A stretch of DNA of 64,000 bases, from contig NZ_JACNMF010000002.1 of assembly GCF_014270105.1 (NCBI RefSeq), forward strand, positions 248,001 through 312,000, given 5' to 3'. The position numbers and the translations under genes are program-made. The first letter of the stretch is position 1. Each line of letters begins with the position of its first letter. The notes beneath the pieces were generated by a model, which worked only from the letters and a program-made list of their open reading frames with translations, was not told where the DNA came from and did not search any database. Positions 56,862 to 64,000 of this stretch are shown here, one piece after another. The DNA is from Hyunsoonleella aquatilis. Its GTDB lineage: Bacteria; Bacteroidota; Bacteroidia; Flavobacteriales; Flavobacteriaceae.

Positions 56862-57704
56862 ATGAAGGTTTTACCCTTTAAAATACCAAAGCCTGAGTTA
56901 AATGCTGTTGTTTTTCAAGAAGACAGGGGAGCGACTTTTTTTGGAAAATTACATCAGCATGAAGAAATCCAAATTAGTTTAGTCCTTTCGGGTGAGGGCA
57001 ATTTGATAGTTGGAGACACCATTAATCGGTATAAGGAAGGTGATATTTTGGTAATTGGGAGCAATATTCCGCATGTATTTAATAGTGATACTCAAAAGAA
57101 AAAACAATCTAGAATGTTCACGGTATTTTTCTCAAAACGGTTATTGGGCGATGCCTTTTTTAAGTTGAATGAGCTAAGAGAAGTTTCCAATTTTTTTAAG
57201 CGTTCAAAATATGGATTCAAAATTAATTCTAATAAAAGATGGGCTACCGATTTAATTCTAAAAACCGAAACTGCTAGTCAATTAGAGCGTCTTATCATTT
57301 TAATCCAACTCCTAAAAGTTGGAAGCGAATCGCGATACACACCGCTTTCTACGTTCATATATGCCAGGAATTATACTGATAATGAGGGTAACAGAATACG
57401 TGATGTTTTTGAATATACTATGACCCACTACAAAACCGCTATCACTTTGGAAACCATTGCCAATGTTGCTAACATGACCAAAAACGCTTTTTGTAAATAT
57501 TTTAAAAAACGCACCAACAAAACCTATATTACGTTTTTAAATGAAATCCGCGTGGAGCATGCCACACGATTATTGGAGCAACAAACCGATTTGCCGATTG
57601 TTGAAATTGCCGAACTCTCAGGGTTTCAAAATTTATCAAATTTTAACAGGCAATACAAGCAGGTAAAGGGATATGTACCCTCTCAAGTAAGGAAGAGAGT
57701 TTAA
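56862..57704 (+). CDS. AraC-family transcriptional regulator of the hydroxyproline cluster
   Basis: 280 aa. N-terminal cupin (residues 20-90: KLHQHEEIQISLVLSGEGNL, GDILVIGSNIPHVF) for effector binding. C-terminal double HTH (about 180-280: ITLETIANVANMTKNAFCKY, LPIVEIAELSGFQNLSNFNR). It is divergent from the six-gene catabolic unit with 164 bp between starts, the standard arrangement for a pathway activator. The inducer is probably hydroxyproline or a pathway intermediate; inferred. Confidence 0.87.
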   Translation: MKVLPFKIPKPELNAVVFQEDRGATFFGKLHQHEEIQISLVLSGEGNLIVGDTINRYKEGDILVIGSNIPHVFNSDTQKKKQSRMFTVFFSKRLLGDAFFKLNELREVSNFFKRSKYGFKINSNKRWATDLILKTETASQLERLIILIQLLKVGSESRYTPLSTFIYARNYTDNEGNRIRDVFEYTMTHYKTAITLETIANVANMTKNAFCKYFKKRTNKTYITFLNEIRVEHATRLLEQQTDLPIVEIAELSGFQNLSNFNRQYKQVKGYVPSQVRKRV

Positions 57705-57838
57705 TCATTTATATTTCGATTCTTAAAGGCTGGACTCCAAATATCTTTATAATCTGGCTCCTTATTTTGCATGAGCTGTTTGCGGATATGATAGGTTACC
57801 TCCATCCATGGTTTACTTTCATCACCCAATGGTGCCAT
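57701..57838 (-). pseudogene. Small ORF, probable C-terminal remnant of a lost gene
   Basis: 45 codons from ATG 57838, preceded by an in-frame TAG four codons upstream. The peptide is dense and protein-like (WMEVTYHIRKQLMQNKEPDY, then KDIWSPAFKN), not random AT-rich coding. Its stop overlaps the end of the AraC gene. It reads like the tail of a larger enzyme whose body was deleted. I cannot name the family; an intact short protein is the alternative. Confidence 0.45.
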
Positions 57839-58216
57839 TAACGTGGTCTACCTAGACTGTATAAAGCCTTTAATTCGTGAAGTTCGTTATTATGTATTGA
57901 AGAAAGGTCTTTGGTTTCGGTTTAGCAATGGTATATTGAATATGAACAAAAGCGGCTCTGATTCTCTACTTTTAACTGGTTCCTAATTTGGAAAGAGATG
58001 ACATAGTATCAAGAACCCAGTACAATTGGTTATTGTAAGAACAGCTAAATTAACCAAAATATAAAAGATTGGAATTTGGATTTTCAAAAAACAATTATGG
58101 TTCCCAAATCACTTATAAAATACTTTTGAGGCTACATAACAATACCGAAATCATACCAAAATGATATTTGACAAAATAAAAACCCTTGAAAATCAAACGA
58201 TTAACAAGGGTTACAG
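57839..58216. other. 378-bp intergenic region before the tRNA genes
   Basis: No convincing gene. A plus-strand frame at about 57843-57986 is open for some 47 codons without a plausible start and may be decayed coding sequence linked to the remnant next to it. The rest is AT-rich and holds no clear hairpin. Confidence 0.5.
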
Positions 58217-58301
58217 TACTGAAGGCGGGACTTGAACCCGCACGGCCATAATGGCCATTGGATTTTAAGTCCAACGTGTCTACCAATTCCACCACTTCAG
58301 C
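58217..58301 (-). tRNA. tRNA-Leu (anticodon UAA)
   Basis: Class II tRNA of 85 nt with a long variable arm (TGGCC-atta-TGGCC). Anticodon loop ACTTAAAAT gives UAA; T-loop GTTCAAGTC. Acceptor stem GCTGAAG/CTTCAGT with discriminator A. The 3' CCA is not encoded. Confidence 0.93.
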
Positions 58302-58353
58302 ATAATTCGACAGTGCTATTGCACATTGAATTGGTACATTTTGAAAAAATCAG

Positions 58354-58425
58354 AGCGAAAGACGGGATTTGAACCCGCGACCCTCACCTTGGCAAGGTGA
58401 TGCTCTACCCCTGAGCTACTTTCGC
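58354..58425 (-). tRNA. tRNA-Gly (anticodon GCC)
   Basis: 72 nt. Acceptor GCGAAAG/CTTTCGC, D-arm GCTCAGGGGTAGAGC, anticodon CTTGCCAAG, T-arm CGGGTTCAAATCCCG. CCA not encoded. It lies 52 bp upstream of tRNA-Leu on the same strand. Confidence 0.95.
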
Positions 58426-58519
58426 ATTATTTAATGAACGTATAATCCTGAGATTGCGGATGCAAATTTAAACTATTTCTAGGAAATCCAAAGTCTTTTA
58501 GAAAATAAATCCAACTTTT

Positions 58520-61132
58520 TTAAGCGTGCTTTTTCTTCACCAACATGCGCTTAATCTCATTCAGTTTCATAAGCGCTTCCACAGGAGTTAATGTGTCAAT
58601 ATCCGTGTGTAGAATTTCATCTTTAATGTTTTCCAATAAAGGGTCGTCCAAATTAAAAAAGCTCAATTGCATATCGTCATGCAGGGTTTTTACCTTATCC
58701 GTGAGCTCTTCACTGGAGTGCGATTTCTCCAATTTTTCAAGAATTTTATTGGCCCTTCGCAACACTTGCTGTGGCATTCCCGCCATTTTAGCCACATGAA
58801 TTCCAAAACTATGGGCGCTACCGCCTTCAACCAGTTTTCTTAAGAACAATACGTTGTCCTTTAATTCTTTTACCGAAACGTTAAAGTTTTTGATACGTAC
58901 AAACGTTTCACACATTTCATTCAATTCATGATAATGCGTTGCGAAAAGTGTTTTTGGTTTTGAAGGGTGCTCATGTAAATATTCACTGATGGCCCAAGCA
59001 ATAGAAATACCATCGTAGGTACTGGTACCACGCCCAATTTCATCCAACAACACTAAACTTCTATCCGAAATATTATTCAAAATGGAAGCCGTTTCATTCA
59101 TTTCTACCATGAATGTGGATTCGCCCATCGAAATATTGTCACTTGCACCAACTCTTGTAAATATTTTATCTACTAATCCGATTTTTGCTTCTTTAGCAGG
59201 TACAAAACTTCCTATTTGTGCCAACAAAACGATTAATGCGGTTTGCCTTAAAATAGCAGATTTCCCGGACATATTTGGCCCAGTAATCATGATAATTTGC
59301 TGAGATGTTCTGTCTAAAAACACATCGTTCGCAATATAAGATTCTCCGATTGGCAATTGCTTTTCAATCACTGGATGGCGACCATCTTTGATATCCAAAT
59401 CAAAAGAATCATCTATTTTCGGATATACATAATGATTGTCCTTTGCCAATTGCGCAAACCCGCACAAACAATCCAGCTGACCTATCAAATAAGCATTTTG
59501 TTGCACTGCTTTGATATACTGATTCATCCAGCTCACCAATTCAGCAAACAATTGTTGCTCAATAGCCAAAATACGCTCTTCCGCCCCTAAAATTTTAGCC
59601 TCATATTCTTTGAGTTCTTCTGTAATATAGCGTTCGGCACTTACTAAGGTTTGCTTTCGAATCCAATCCTCGGGTACTTTGTCCTTATGCGTATTTCGCA
59701 CTTCAATATAATACCCAAATACATTGTTAGAAGCAATTTTCAGTGAGGTAATTCCGGTACGCTCACTTTCCCGCTCCAGCATATTATCAAGATAATCTTT
59801 CCCAGATTTGGACAAGTTTCTAAGTTCATCCAATTCTGTTGAAAACCCTGAAGCTATGGTATTACCCTTTAAAACATTTACGGGCGCTTCTTCATTTAAA
59901 GTTGCTTTAATTTTTTCACGTAAGACTTCACAGCTCTGCAAATTATCGCCAATAATACACAAAGACTCATTCTTAGCATTTGAAGCAATACTTTTAATGG
60001 GCACAATGGCTTCCAAGGAATTTTTAAGCTGAATCACCTCGCGCGGGTTTACCTTCCCTGTTGCAGTTTTAGAAATAAGACGCTCTAAATCCCCAATATG
60101 TTTGATATGGTTTTGAATCTTTTGAAGTACCTCATCATTTTTAGCGAGAAAATCCACCACCTCGTGACGTTGCTTGATTTTTTCAATAGTTTTAAGTGGC
60201 AATGCTAACCAACGCTTTAATAAACGTCCACCCATTGGTGAGATGGTTTTATCAATTACGTTTAAAAGGGTTACCGCATTATTATTGGTGGAATGGTATA
60301 GCTCTAAATTTCGAATGGTGAATTTGTCCATCCACACATAGTCATCTTCGGCAATTCTTGAAATTGATGTAATGTGTTGCAATTTATGATGCTGGGTTTC
60401 GCCTAAGTAATGTAAAATAGAACCTGAAGCGATAATGCCTTCATATAAATCCTCAACGCCAAAACCTTTTAACGTTTTGGTATCAAAATGCTTGGTTAAG
60501 GTTTCGTAGGCATAATCCGTTTGATATACCCAATCTTCCAAATAAAAGGTGTGGAAATCATCGCCAAAAATCTCGTTGAAAAGTGTTCGTTTTTGTTTGG
60601 ACACCAATACCTCACTTGGACTAAAATTTTGAAGCAGTTTGTCAATGTATTCTGCATTTCCCTGAGACGTTAAAAACTCCCCGGTTGAAATATCTAAAAA
60701 GGAGACTCCAATATATTTTTTATCAAAATACACCGAGCATAAAAAGTTGTTGGATTTGGAAACCAGCACCTCATCGTTCAATGCTACACCGGGTGTCACC
60801 AACTCGGTTACACCTCGTTTTACGATAGTTTTGGTTTGCTTGGGATCCTCCAATTGATCGCAAATGGCAACCCGCTCACCCGCTTTTACCAACTTGGGCA
60901 AATACGTATTTAAAGAATGATGCGGAAACCCGGCCAACTCGGTTTCACTGGTACTGCCCGCACCTCGTTTTGTCAAAATGATACCCAAAATACCTGCCGC
61001 CTTCACAGCATCTTCCCCAAAGGTTTCATAAAAATCGCCCACACGAAATAGCAACAAAGCATCCGGATACTTAGCCTTGATGGCATTGTACTGTTTCATT
61101 AACGGAGTTTCCTTTTTCGCTTTTTTAGCCAA
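58520..61132 (-). CDS. mutS: DNA mismatch repair protein MutS
   Basis: 870 aa. Mismatch-recognition [14 protein letters not shown] near the N-terminus (the Phe-x-Glu wedge is FYE), connector, lever and clamp domains. ATPase with Walker [14 protein letters not shown], Walker [17 protein letters not shown] and the His loop [11 protein letters not shown]. It binds mismatches and recruits MutL. The start is TTG at 61132: an in-frame stop lies just upstream, the next Met is residue 12, and [14 protein letters not shown] matches usual N-termini. Confidence 0.96.
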   Translation of the reverse strand: MAKKAKKETPLMKQYNAIKAKYPDALLLFRVGDFYETFGEDAVKAAGILGIILTKRGAGSTSETELAGFPHHSLNTYLPKLVKAGERVAICDQLEDPKQTKTIVKRGVTELVTPGVALNDEVLVSKSNNFLCSVYFDKKYIGVSFLDISTGEFLTSQGNAEYIDKLLQNFSPSEVLVSKQKRTLFNEIFGDDFHTFYLEDWVYQTDYAYETLTKHFDTKTLKGFGVEDLYEGIIASGSILHYLGETQHHKLQHITSISRIAEDDYVWMDKFTIRNLELYHSTNNNAVTLLNVIDKTISPMGGRLLKRWLALPLKTIEKIKQRHEVVDFLAKNDEVLQKIQNHIKHIGDLERLISKTATGKVNPREVIQLKNSLEAIVPIKSIASNAKNESLCIIGDNLQSCEVLREKIKATLNEEAPVNVLKGNTIASGFSTELDELRNLSKSGKDYLDNMLERESERTGITSLKIASNNVFGYYIEVRNTHKDKVPEDWIRKQTLVSAERYITEELKEYEAKILGAEERILAIEQQLFAELVSWMNQYIKAVQQNAYLIGQLDCLCGFAQLAKDNHYVYPKIDDSFDLDIKDGRHPVIEKQLPIGESYIANDVFLDRTSQQIIMITGPNMSGKSAILRQTALIVLLAQIGSFVPAKEAKIGLVDKIFTRVGASDNISMGESTFMVEMNETASILNNISDRSLVLLDEIGRGTSTYDGISIAWAISEYLHEHPSKPKTLFATHYHELNEMCETFVRIKNFNVSVKELKDNVLFLRKLVEGGSAHSFGIHVAKMAGMPQQVLRRANKILEKLEKSHSSEELTDKVKTLHDDMQLSFFNLDDPLLENIKDEILHTDIDTLTPVEALMKLNEIKRMLVKKKHA

Positions 61133-61299
61133 TGGACAAATGGTTTTTTAGTCTTACTTTTGTGAAAATTGTAGCATGCAATGTACTATTAATTTCATGT
61201 TTTTTGAAGTTGAAAAACCACAAGTTATCTACAATTGAAGGGAGATTTCAACAATGCTTTTGTCTTTTAGAACAAAACTAAAGATTTGAAATTTGCAAG

Positions 61300-61329
61300 G
61301 CGCTTCGTCCCGATAACTATCGGGAGCGC
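61300..61329. repeat. Palindromic element CCCGAT-aact-ATCGGG with GCGCT/AGCGC outer arms
   Basis: Two nested stems (61300-61304/61325-61329 and 61309-61314/61319-61324) in the gap between divergent mutS and the RNA methyltransferase gene, followed by CAGCGTGACAAAG. It resembles small dispersed repeats I recall from flavobacterial intergenic DNA. Confidence 0.5.
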
Positions 61330-61353
61330 TCAGCGTGACAAAGAATTTAAAAA

Positions 61354-61890
61354 ATGCGAAAACTAAAAAATAACGAACTGGACAGATTAAGTGTTGATGG
61401 TTTCAAACGGGCAGAAAAAACACCTGTCATCATCATTTTGGATAATATCCGAAGCCTGAATAATATTGGCTCGGTATTTAGAACGAGCGACGCATTTTTA
61501 GTTGAAAAGATTTATCTATGCGGTATCACGGCACAACCGCCACATAAGGACATCCACAAAACCGCTTTGGGAAGTACCGAAACTGTGGATTGGGAATATG
61601 TTGAGAGCACCTTAGATTTGATTGAAAGATTAAAAACGGACAACGTTAAAATCTGCGCCATCGAGCAGGCCGAAAATGCCGTCATGTTAAACGAGTTCAA
61701 AGTCGAAAACAACAACAAGTACGCGCTTATTTTTGGCAATGAAGTTAAAGGTGTTTCGCAGGATGTGGTTTCGGCTAGTGATATAGTGATAGAGATTCCG
61801 CAATACGGCACCAAACATTCCTTAAACATTTCGGTAAGCTGTGGCGTGGTTGTTTGGGATGTATTTAGCAAACTGCAGCGGCTTAAATAA
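61354..61890 (+). CDS. RNA 2'-O-methyltransferase, SpoU/TrmH family
   Basis: 178 aa. The SPOUT-knot motifs are clear: motif 1 VIIILDNIRSLNNIGSVFRTSD, motif 2 YALIFGNEVKGVSQDVV, motif 3 IPQYGTKHSLNISVSCGVVVWD. A small, stand-alone enzyme that methylates tRNA or rRNA ribose with SAM; the exact target is unknown. Its stop is followed directly by the next start codon. Confidence 0.92.
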   Translation: MRKLKNNELDRLSVDGFKRAEKTPVIIILDNIRSLNNIGSVFRTSDAFLVEKIYLCGITAQPPHKDIHKTALGSTETVDWEYVESTLDLIERLKTDNVKICAIEQAENAVMLNEFKVENNNKYALIFGNEVKGVSQDVVSASDIVIEIPQYGTKHSLNISVSCGVVVWDVFSKLQRLK

Positions 61891-62553
61891 ATGTCTAAAA
61901 AAGCAAAAATGCCTTGGCCTACCAAAGAGGTAATGACCCAAATTTACGAGAAGCACTTTTGGGGCGGCAAAGGCCATGATTTTTATTCCGGTTGGGGTTC
62001 ACACGACACAAAAATCACAAAACCTTATTTAGATAACGTTACCTCATTTTTAAAATCATTTCCAGAACCTTTAACGGTTTGCGATTTAGGCTGTGGCGAT
62101 TTTAATATTGGAAAGCAACTTGTAAAATACACCAAAAAGTATATTGCTATTGATATTGTTGACACCCTGATTGAAAGAAATAAGACACTTTTTAAAAGTG
62201 ATTGTTTAGAATTTCATTGCTTAGATATAGCAAAGGATGAACTCCCGAATGCTGACTGTATTATTTTGAGACAAGTATTGCAACATTTATCGAATACTGA
62301 AATTAAAAGCATCCTAAAAAAAACCAAAGATTACAAATATATTATTCTGACTGAACATATCCCAACAGGTATTTTTATTCCAAATAAAGATATTATTTCT
62401 GGACAGGGCAACCGTGTAAAACATAATAGCGGAGTTGATGTATTAAAACCTCCTTTTAATTTAAAAATTAAGGATGCGAAACACCTAAGGACATATTATT
62501 TGGAGAGCCCCACTAAAAGTAAAATTACCACCACAGTATATCGATTACCCTAA
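61891..62553 (+). CDS. Class I SAM-dependent methyltransferase
   Basis: 220 aa. SAM-binding motif I VCDLGCGDFNIGKQL (residues 64-78), acidic residue in IAIDIVDTLIE, motif IV-like CIILRQVLQHL. N-terminal block IYEKHFWGGKGHDFYSGWGSH looks family-specific. The substrate is not recognised. It begins at the base after the RNA methyltransferase stop and is therefore co-expressed; a shared RNA-modification theme is only a guess. Confidence 0.82.
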   Translation: MSKKAKMPWPTKEVMTQIYEKHFWGGKGHDFYSGWGSHDTKITKPYLDNVTSFLKSFPEPLTVCDLGCGDFNIGKQLVKYTKKYIAIDIVDTLIERNKTLFKSDCLEFHCLDIAKDELPNADCIILRQVLQHLSNTEIKSILKKTKDYKYIILTEHIPTGIFIPNKDIISGQGNRVKHNSGVDVLKPPFNLKIKDAKHLRTYYLESPTKSKITTTVYRLP

Positions 62554-62580
62554 AAGGTTTCATATTCGCTTGTGTCCCTA

Positions 62581-62618
62581 AACAAACAAGGCTGCCTGAG
62601 AAGGCAGCCTTGTTTGTT
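62581..62618. terminator. Bidirectional terminator between the methyltransferase and lipoprotein genes
   Basis: Perfect 17-bp stem (62581-62597 with 62602-62618), GAGA tetraloop, with T-rich ends in both directions. Convergent genes on both sides. Confidence 0.85.
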
Positions 62619-62655
62619 TTACATATACTGAATACTCTTTTAATTCAAGTTCAAA

Positions 62656-63591
62656 TTAGTTTTGAACTCTTTCATGCGTAGTATTCGCCCATCTAATTTG
62701 TGCTCTTCCGCCTTTAACTCGGTATGCACCGTATCTAATTTTCGATTGCGTCCCTCTTTCTGGATCGGGAATATTCCATGGATGTGCTTCACCTCCAATT
62801 ATGGCATTGCAATAATGTATTTTCTTAGTACTATCGCTTGGATCTTCTTTAAAACCAACCTCTAACACAAAAGAAGTTATTGCATTTTTATCTACTGTTG
62901 TTAGATAAACAACTTCTCTGCCATTGCTTCCTGATCCTCCACGCTCTTTGATACGCTCTGCATAAATATCAAACGCCACTTGTATGTTTGCATTAACACC
63001 TGTACCATATTTGGGCTTTGCTAAATATAAACAAATAGCCGGGTCAGGAGAACCTCCACCACCAGTATGCTTCCCTTTGGCCTGTGCAATGTAAGTACCA
63101 TTTTCAACATCAGACCCTGCATCACCCACTTCAAGAATTCTAAAATCCCCTGTGAATTTTGTAAACGACCCTACATTACTGTTGGCTATAGGCAATGCGC
63201 GTTCAATTCGCGGTTGTAATGTTGTACCAACATTATTTGAACCATCTGTGATATTATATACACCCCATGTAACGCCACCAACAATACTTTCTTTGTAATC
63301 AGCATAACAACTCCTGTCATCGATGGTACCAACATTTACAGCATTTGGTATATCTGCGAATTGTCCACCTTCCCCATCTGAGTTACAAGTGGTGTAAGCA
63401 CCTATATCTTCATCCTCTGCTACCAATAGACCGGAATCTGGATCTGGATCCGGATCCGGATCTGGATCGTTCTCAATCGCTTTTATCGGTTTGGTGAGAT
63501 CTATCTCATCAGTTGCACAAGAAAAGAAGGCTACAAAAACAATTAATGACGTAATTGTTAATATCTTGTAAATAGTCTTTGTTTTTTTCAT
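62656..63591 (-). CDS. Secreted lipoprotein with Asp-Pro repeat linker, unknown (possibly carbohydrate-active)
   Basis: 311 aa. Lipobox VAFFSC (Cys25), then a linker of six Asp-Pro units (about residues 42-53) and a beta-sandwich-like domain with conserved-looking blocks: LQPRIERALPIA, YIAQAKGKHTGGGGSPDPAI, IYAERIKERGGSG and IRYGAYRVKGGRAQIRWA. The Arg/Lys/His-rich blocks remind me of jelly-roll polysaccharide lyases and sugar-binding proteins, but I cannot name a family. Surface location is expected. The linker is encoded by a tandem 6-bp repeat. Confidence 0.65.
   Translation of the reverse strand: MKKTKTIYKILTITSLIVFVAFFSCATDEIDLTKPIKAIENDPDPDPDPDPDSGLLVAEDEDIGAYTTCNSDGEGGQFADIPNAVNVGTIDDRSCYADYKESIVGGVTWGVYNITDGSNNVGTTLQPRIERALPIANSNVGSFTKFTGDFRILEVGDAGSDVENGTYIAQAKGKHTGGGGSPDPAICLYLAKPKYGTGVNANIQVAFDIYAERIKERGGSGSNGREVVYLTTVDKNAITSFVLEVGFKEDPSDSTKKIHYCNAIIGGEAHPWNIPDPERGTQSKIRYGAYRVKGGRAQIRWANTTHERVQN
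63438..63467. repeat. Tandem hexamer repeat (CYGGAT)x5 within the lipoprotein gene
   Basis: Five copies of CTGGAT/CCGGAT, coding for the Asp-Pro linker. Unit length is a multiple of three, so copy-number change alters only linker length. Confidence 0.85.
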
Positions 63592-63783
63592 AATTTTTTA
63601 AGTTTGTAGCAAAATTAAGGCTTAAAAGAAAACAATCCATCCTGACCTATCCTGCCTGTTTTTAGCGGTTTAACTCTAAGTTTTAATTGAAATCACGAAA
63701 GTTCAGTAAATTCCTTTCAATAAATAACTGAATTATTAGTCGATTTATTGTTTACAAATTGCGCCTGAAGTAGATTTTTTTTG

Positions 63784-64000
63784 TTACCGTAAAGAGTTTA
63801 AAAATATTTCATTCAGCACCAACAAATAATCAGCGCGATTACCAACAAAATCCCTTTCTGAAACATCAATGATTTTGATCTCAAAATCAGTTTGTGTTTT
63901 TAAGAATTTTAGATAGCCAGCATTGATATTTTCTAAATAGTCATCGGCTATGTTTTGTTCATAATCGCGTCCACGCTTTTTGATATTTTCCTGCAAACGG
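63784..64000 (-). CDS. Deoxynucleoside kinase, C-terminal part (5' end beyond window)
   Basis: 72 complete codons of the C-terminus, running off the right edge. It holds the Arg-rich lid (KKRGRDYEQNIADDYLENIN), the same motif as RGRDYEN in the kinase at 5489-6103, followed by IIDVSERDFVGNRADYLLVL. It is a second, divergent member of the family. The start codon and P-loop are outside the window. Confidence 0.85.
   Translation of the reverse strand, partial: RLQENIKKRGRDYEQNIADDYLENINAGYLKFLKTQTDFEIKIIDVSERDFVGNRADYLLVLNEIFLNSLR

Noticed and set aside
58113-58295. 60-codon frame over tRNA-Leu
   Set aside because: Its N-terminus is translated tRNA sequence; a common false ORF.

Overview
The window is chromosomal DNA from a member of the Bacteroidota, almost certainly the family Flavobacteriaceae. 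The signs are two GLPGLI-family proteins, a SusC/SusD pair, a DUF5686 protein, a type IX secretion (T9SS) C-terminal signal, a 2TM-domain protein, an AT-rich base composition, and promoters of the TTG...TAnnTTTG type used by Bacteroidota sigma factors. Most genes are ordinary core or catabolic genes. There is no rRNA, CRISPR array, phage or insertion sequence.

Left part (1-24 kb). An outer-membrane beta-barrel gene, cut at its last few codons by the window edge, is followed on the same strand by two tandem GLPGLI genes. Then come a deoxynucleoside kinase operon, dsbD, a membrane pyrophosphatase (hppA) beside a soluble pyrophosphatase (ppa), and the complete histidine-utilisation operon hutHUIG with a divergent LysR regulator. 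These are followed by a long-form isocitrate dehydrogenase, a DUF5686 outer-membrane protein and pdhB.

Middle part (24-47 kb). A T9SS cargo protein, etfB-etfA with structured spacers, a bifunctional nuclease, a Na+/nucleoside transporter, thyA with a small in-frame insertion, an acyltransferase, and a gene fusing a two-helix membrane domain to dihydrofolate reductase. Then maa, fabD-lspA, a SusC/SusD/lipoprotein locus with a membrane-bound AraC-type regulator, galE with a DegT-type aminotransferase, and waaA. With the two deoxynucleoside kinases, the thyA/DHFR/transporter genes give the region a nucleotide-metabolism theme.

Right part (47-64 kb). The most coherent accessory system is a six-gene same-strand cluster (47835-56697) with a divergent AraC regulator (56862-57704). 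It encodes a complete trans-4-hydroxy-L-proline pathway: 4-hydroxyproline 2-epimerase, FAD-dependent D-amino-acid (D-hydroxyproline) dehydrogenase, DapA-family pyrroline-hydroxycarboxylate deaminase and alpha-ketoglutarate semialdehyde dehydrogenase. Two exported peptidases, S9 and DUF885, are interleaved with these. I read it as a unit for consuming hydroxyproline-containing (collagen-like or plant/algal wall) peptides down to alpha-ketoglutarate. After it come a small gene remnant, tRNA-Leu(UAA), tRNA-Gly(GCC), mutS, an RNA methyltransferase, a SAM methyltransferase, a secreted lipoprotein and the 3' end of a second deoxynucleoside kinase.
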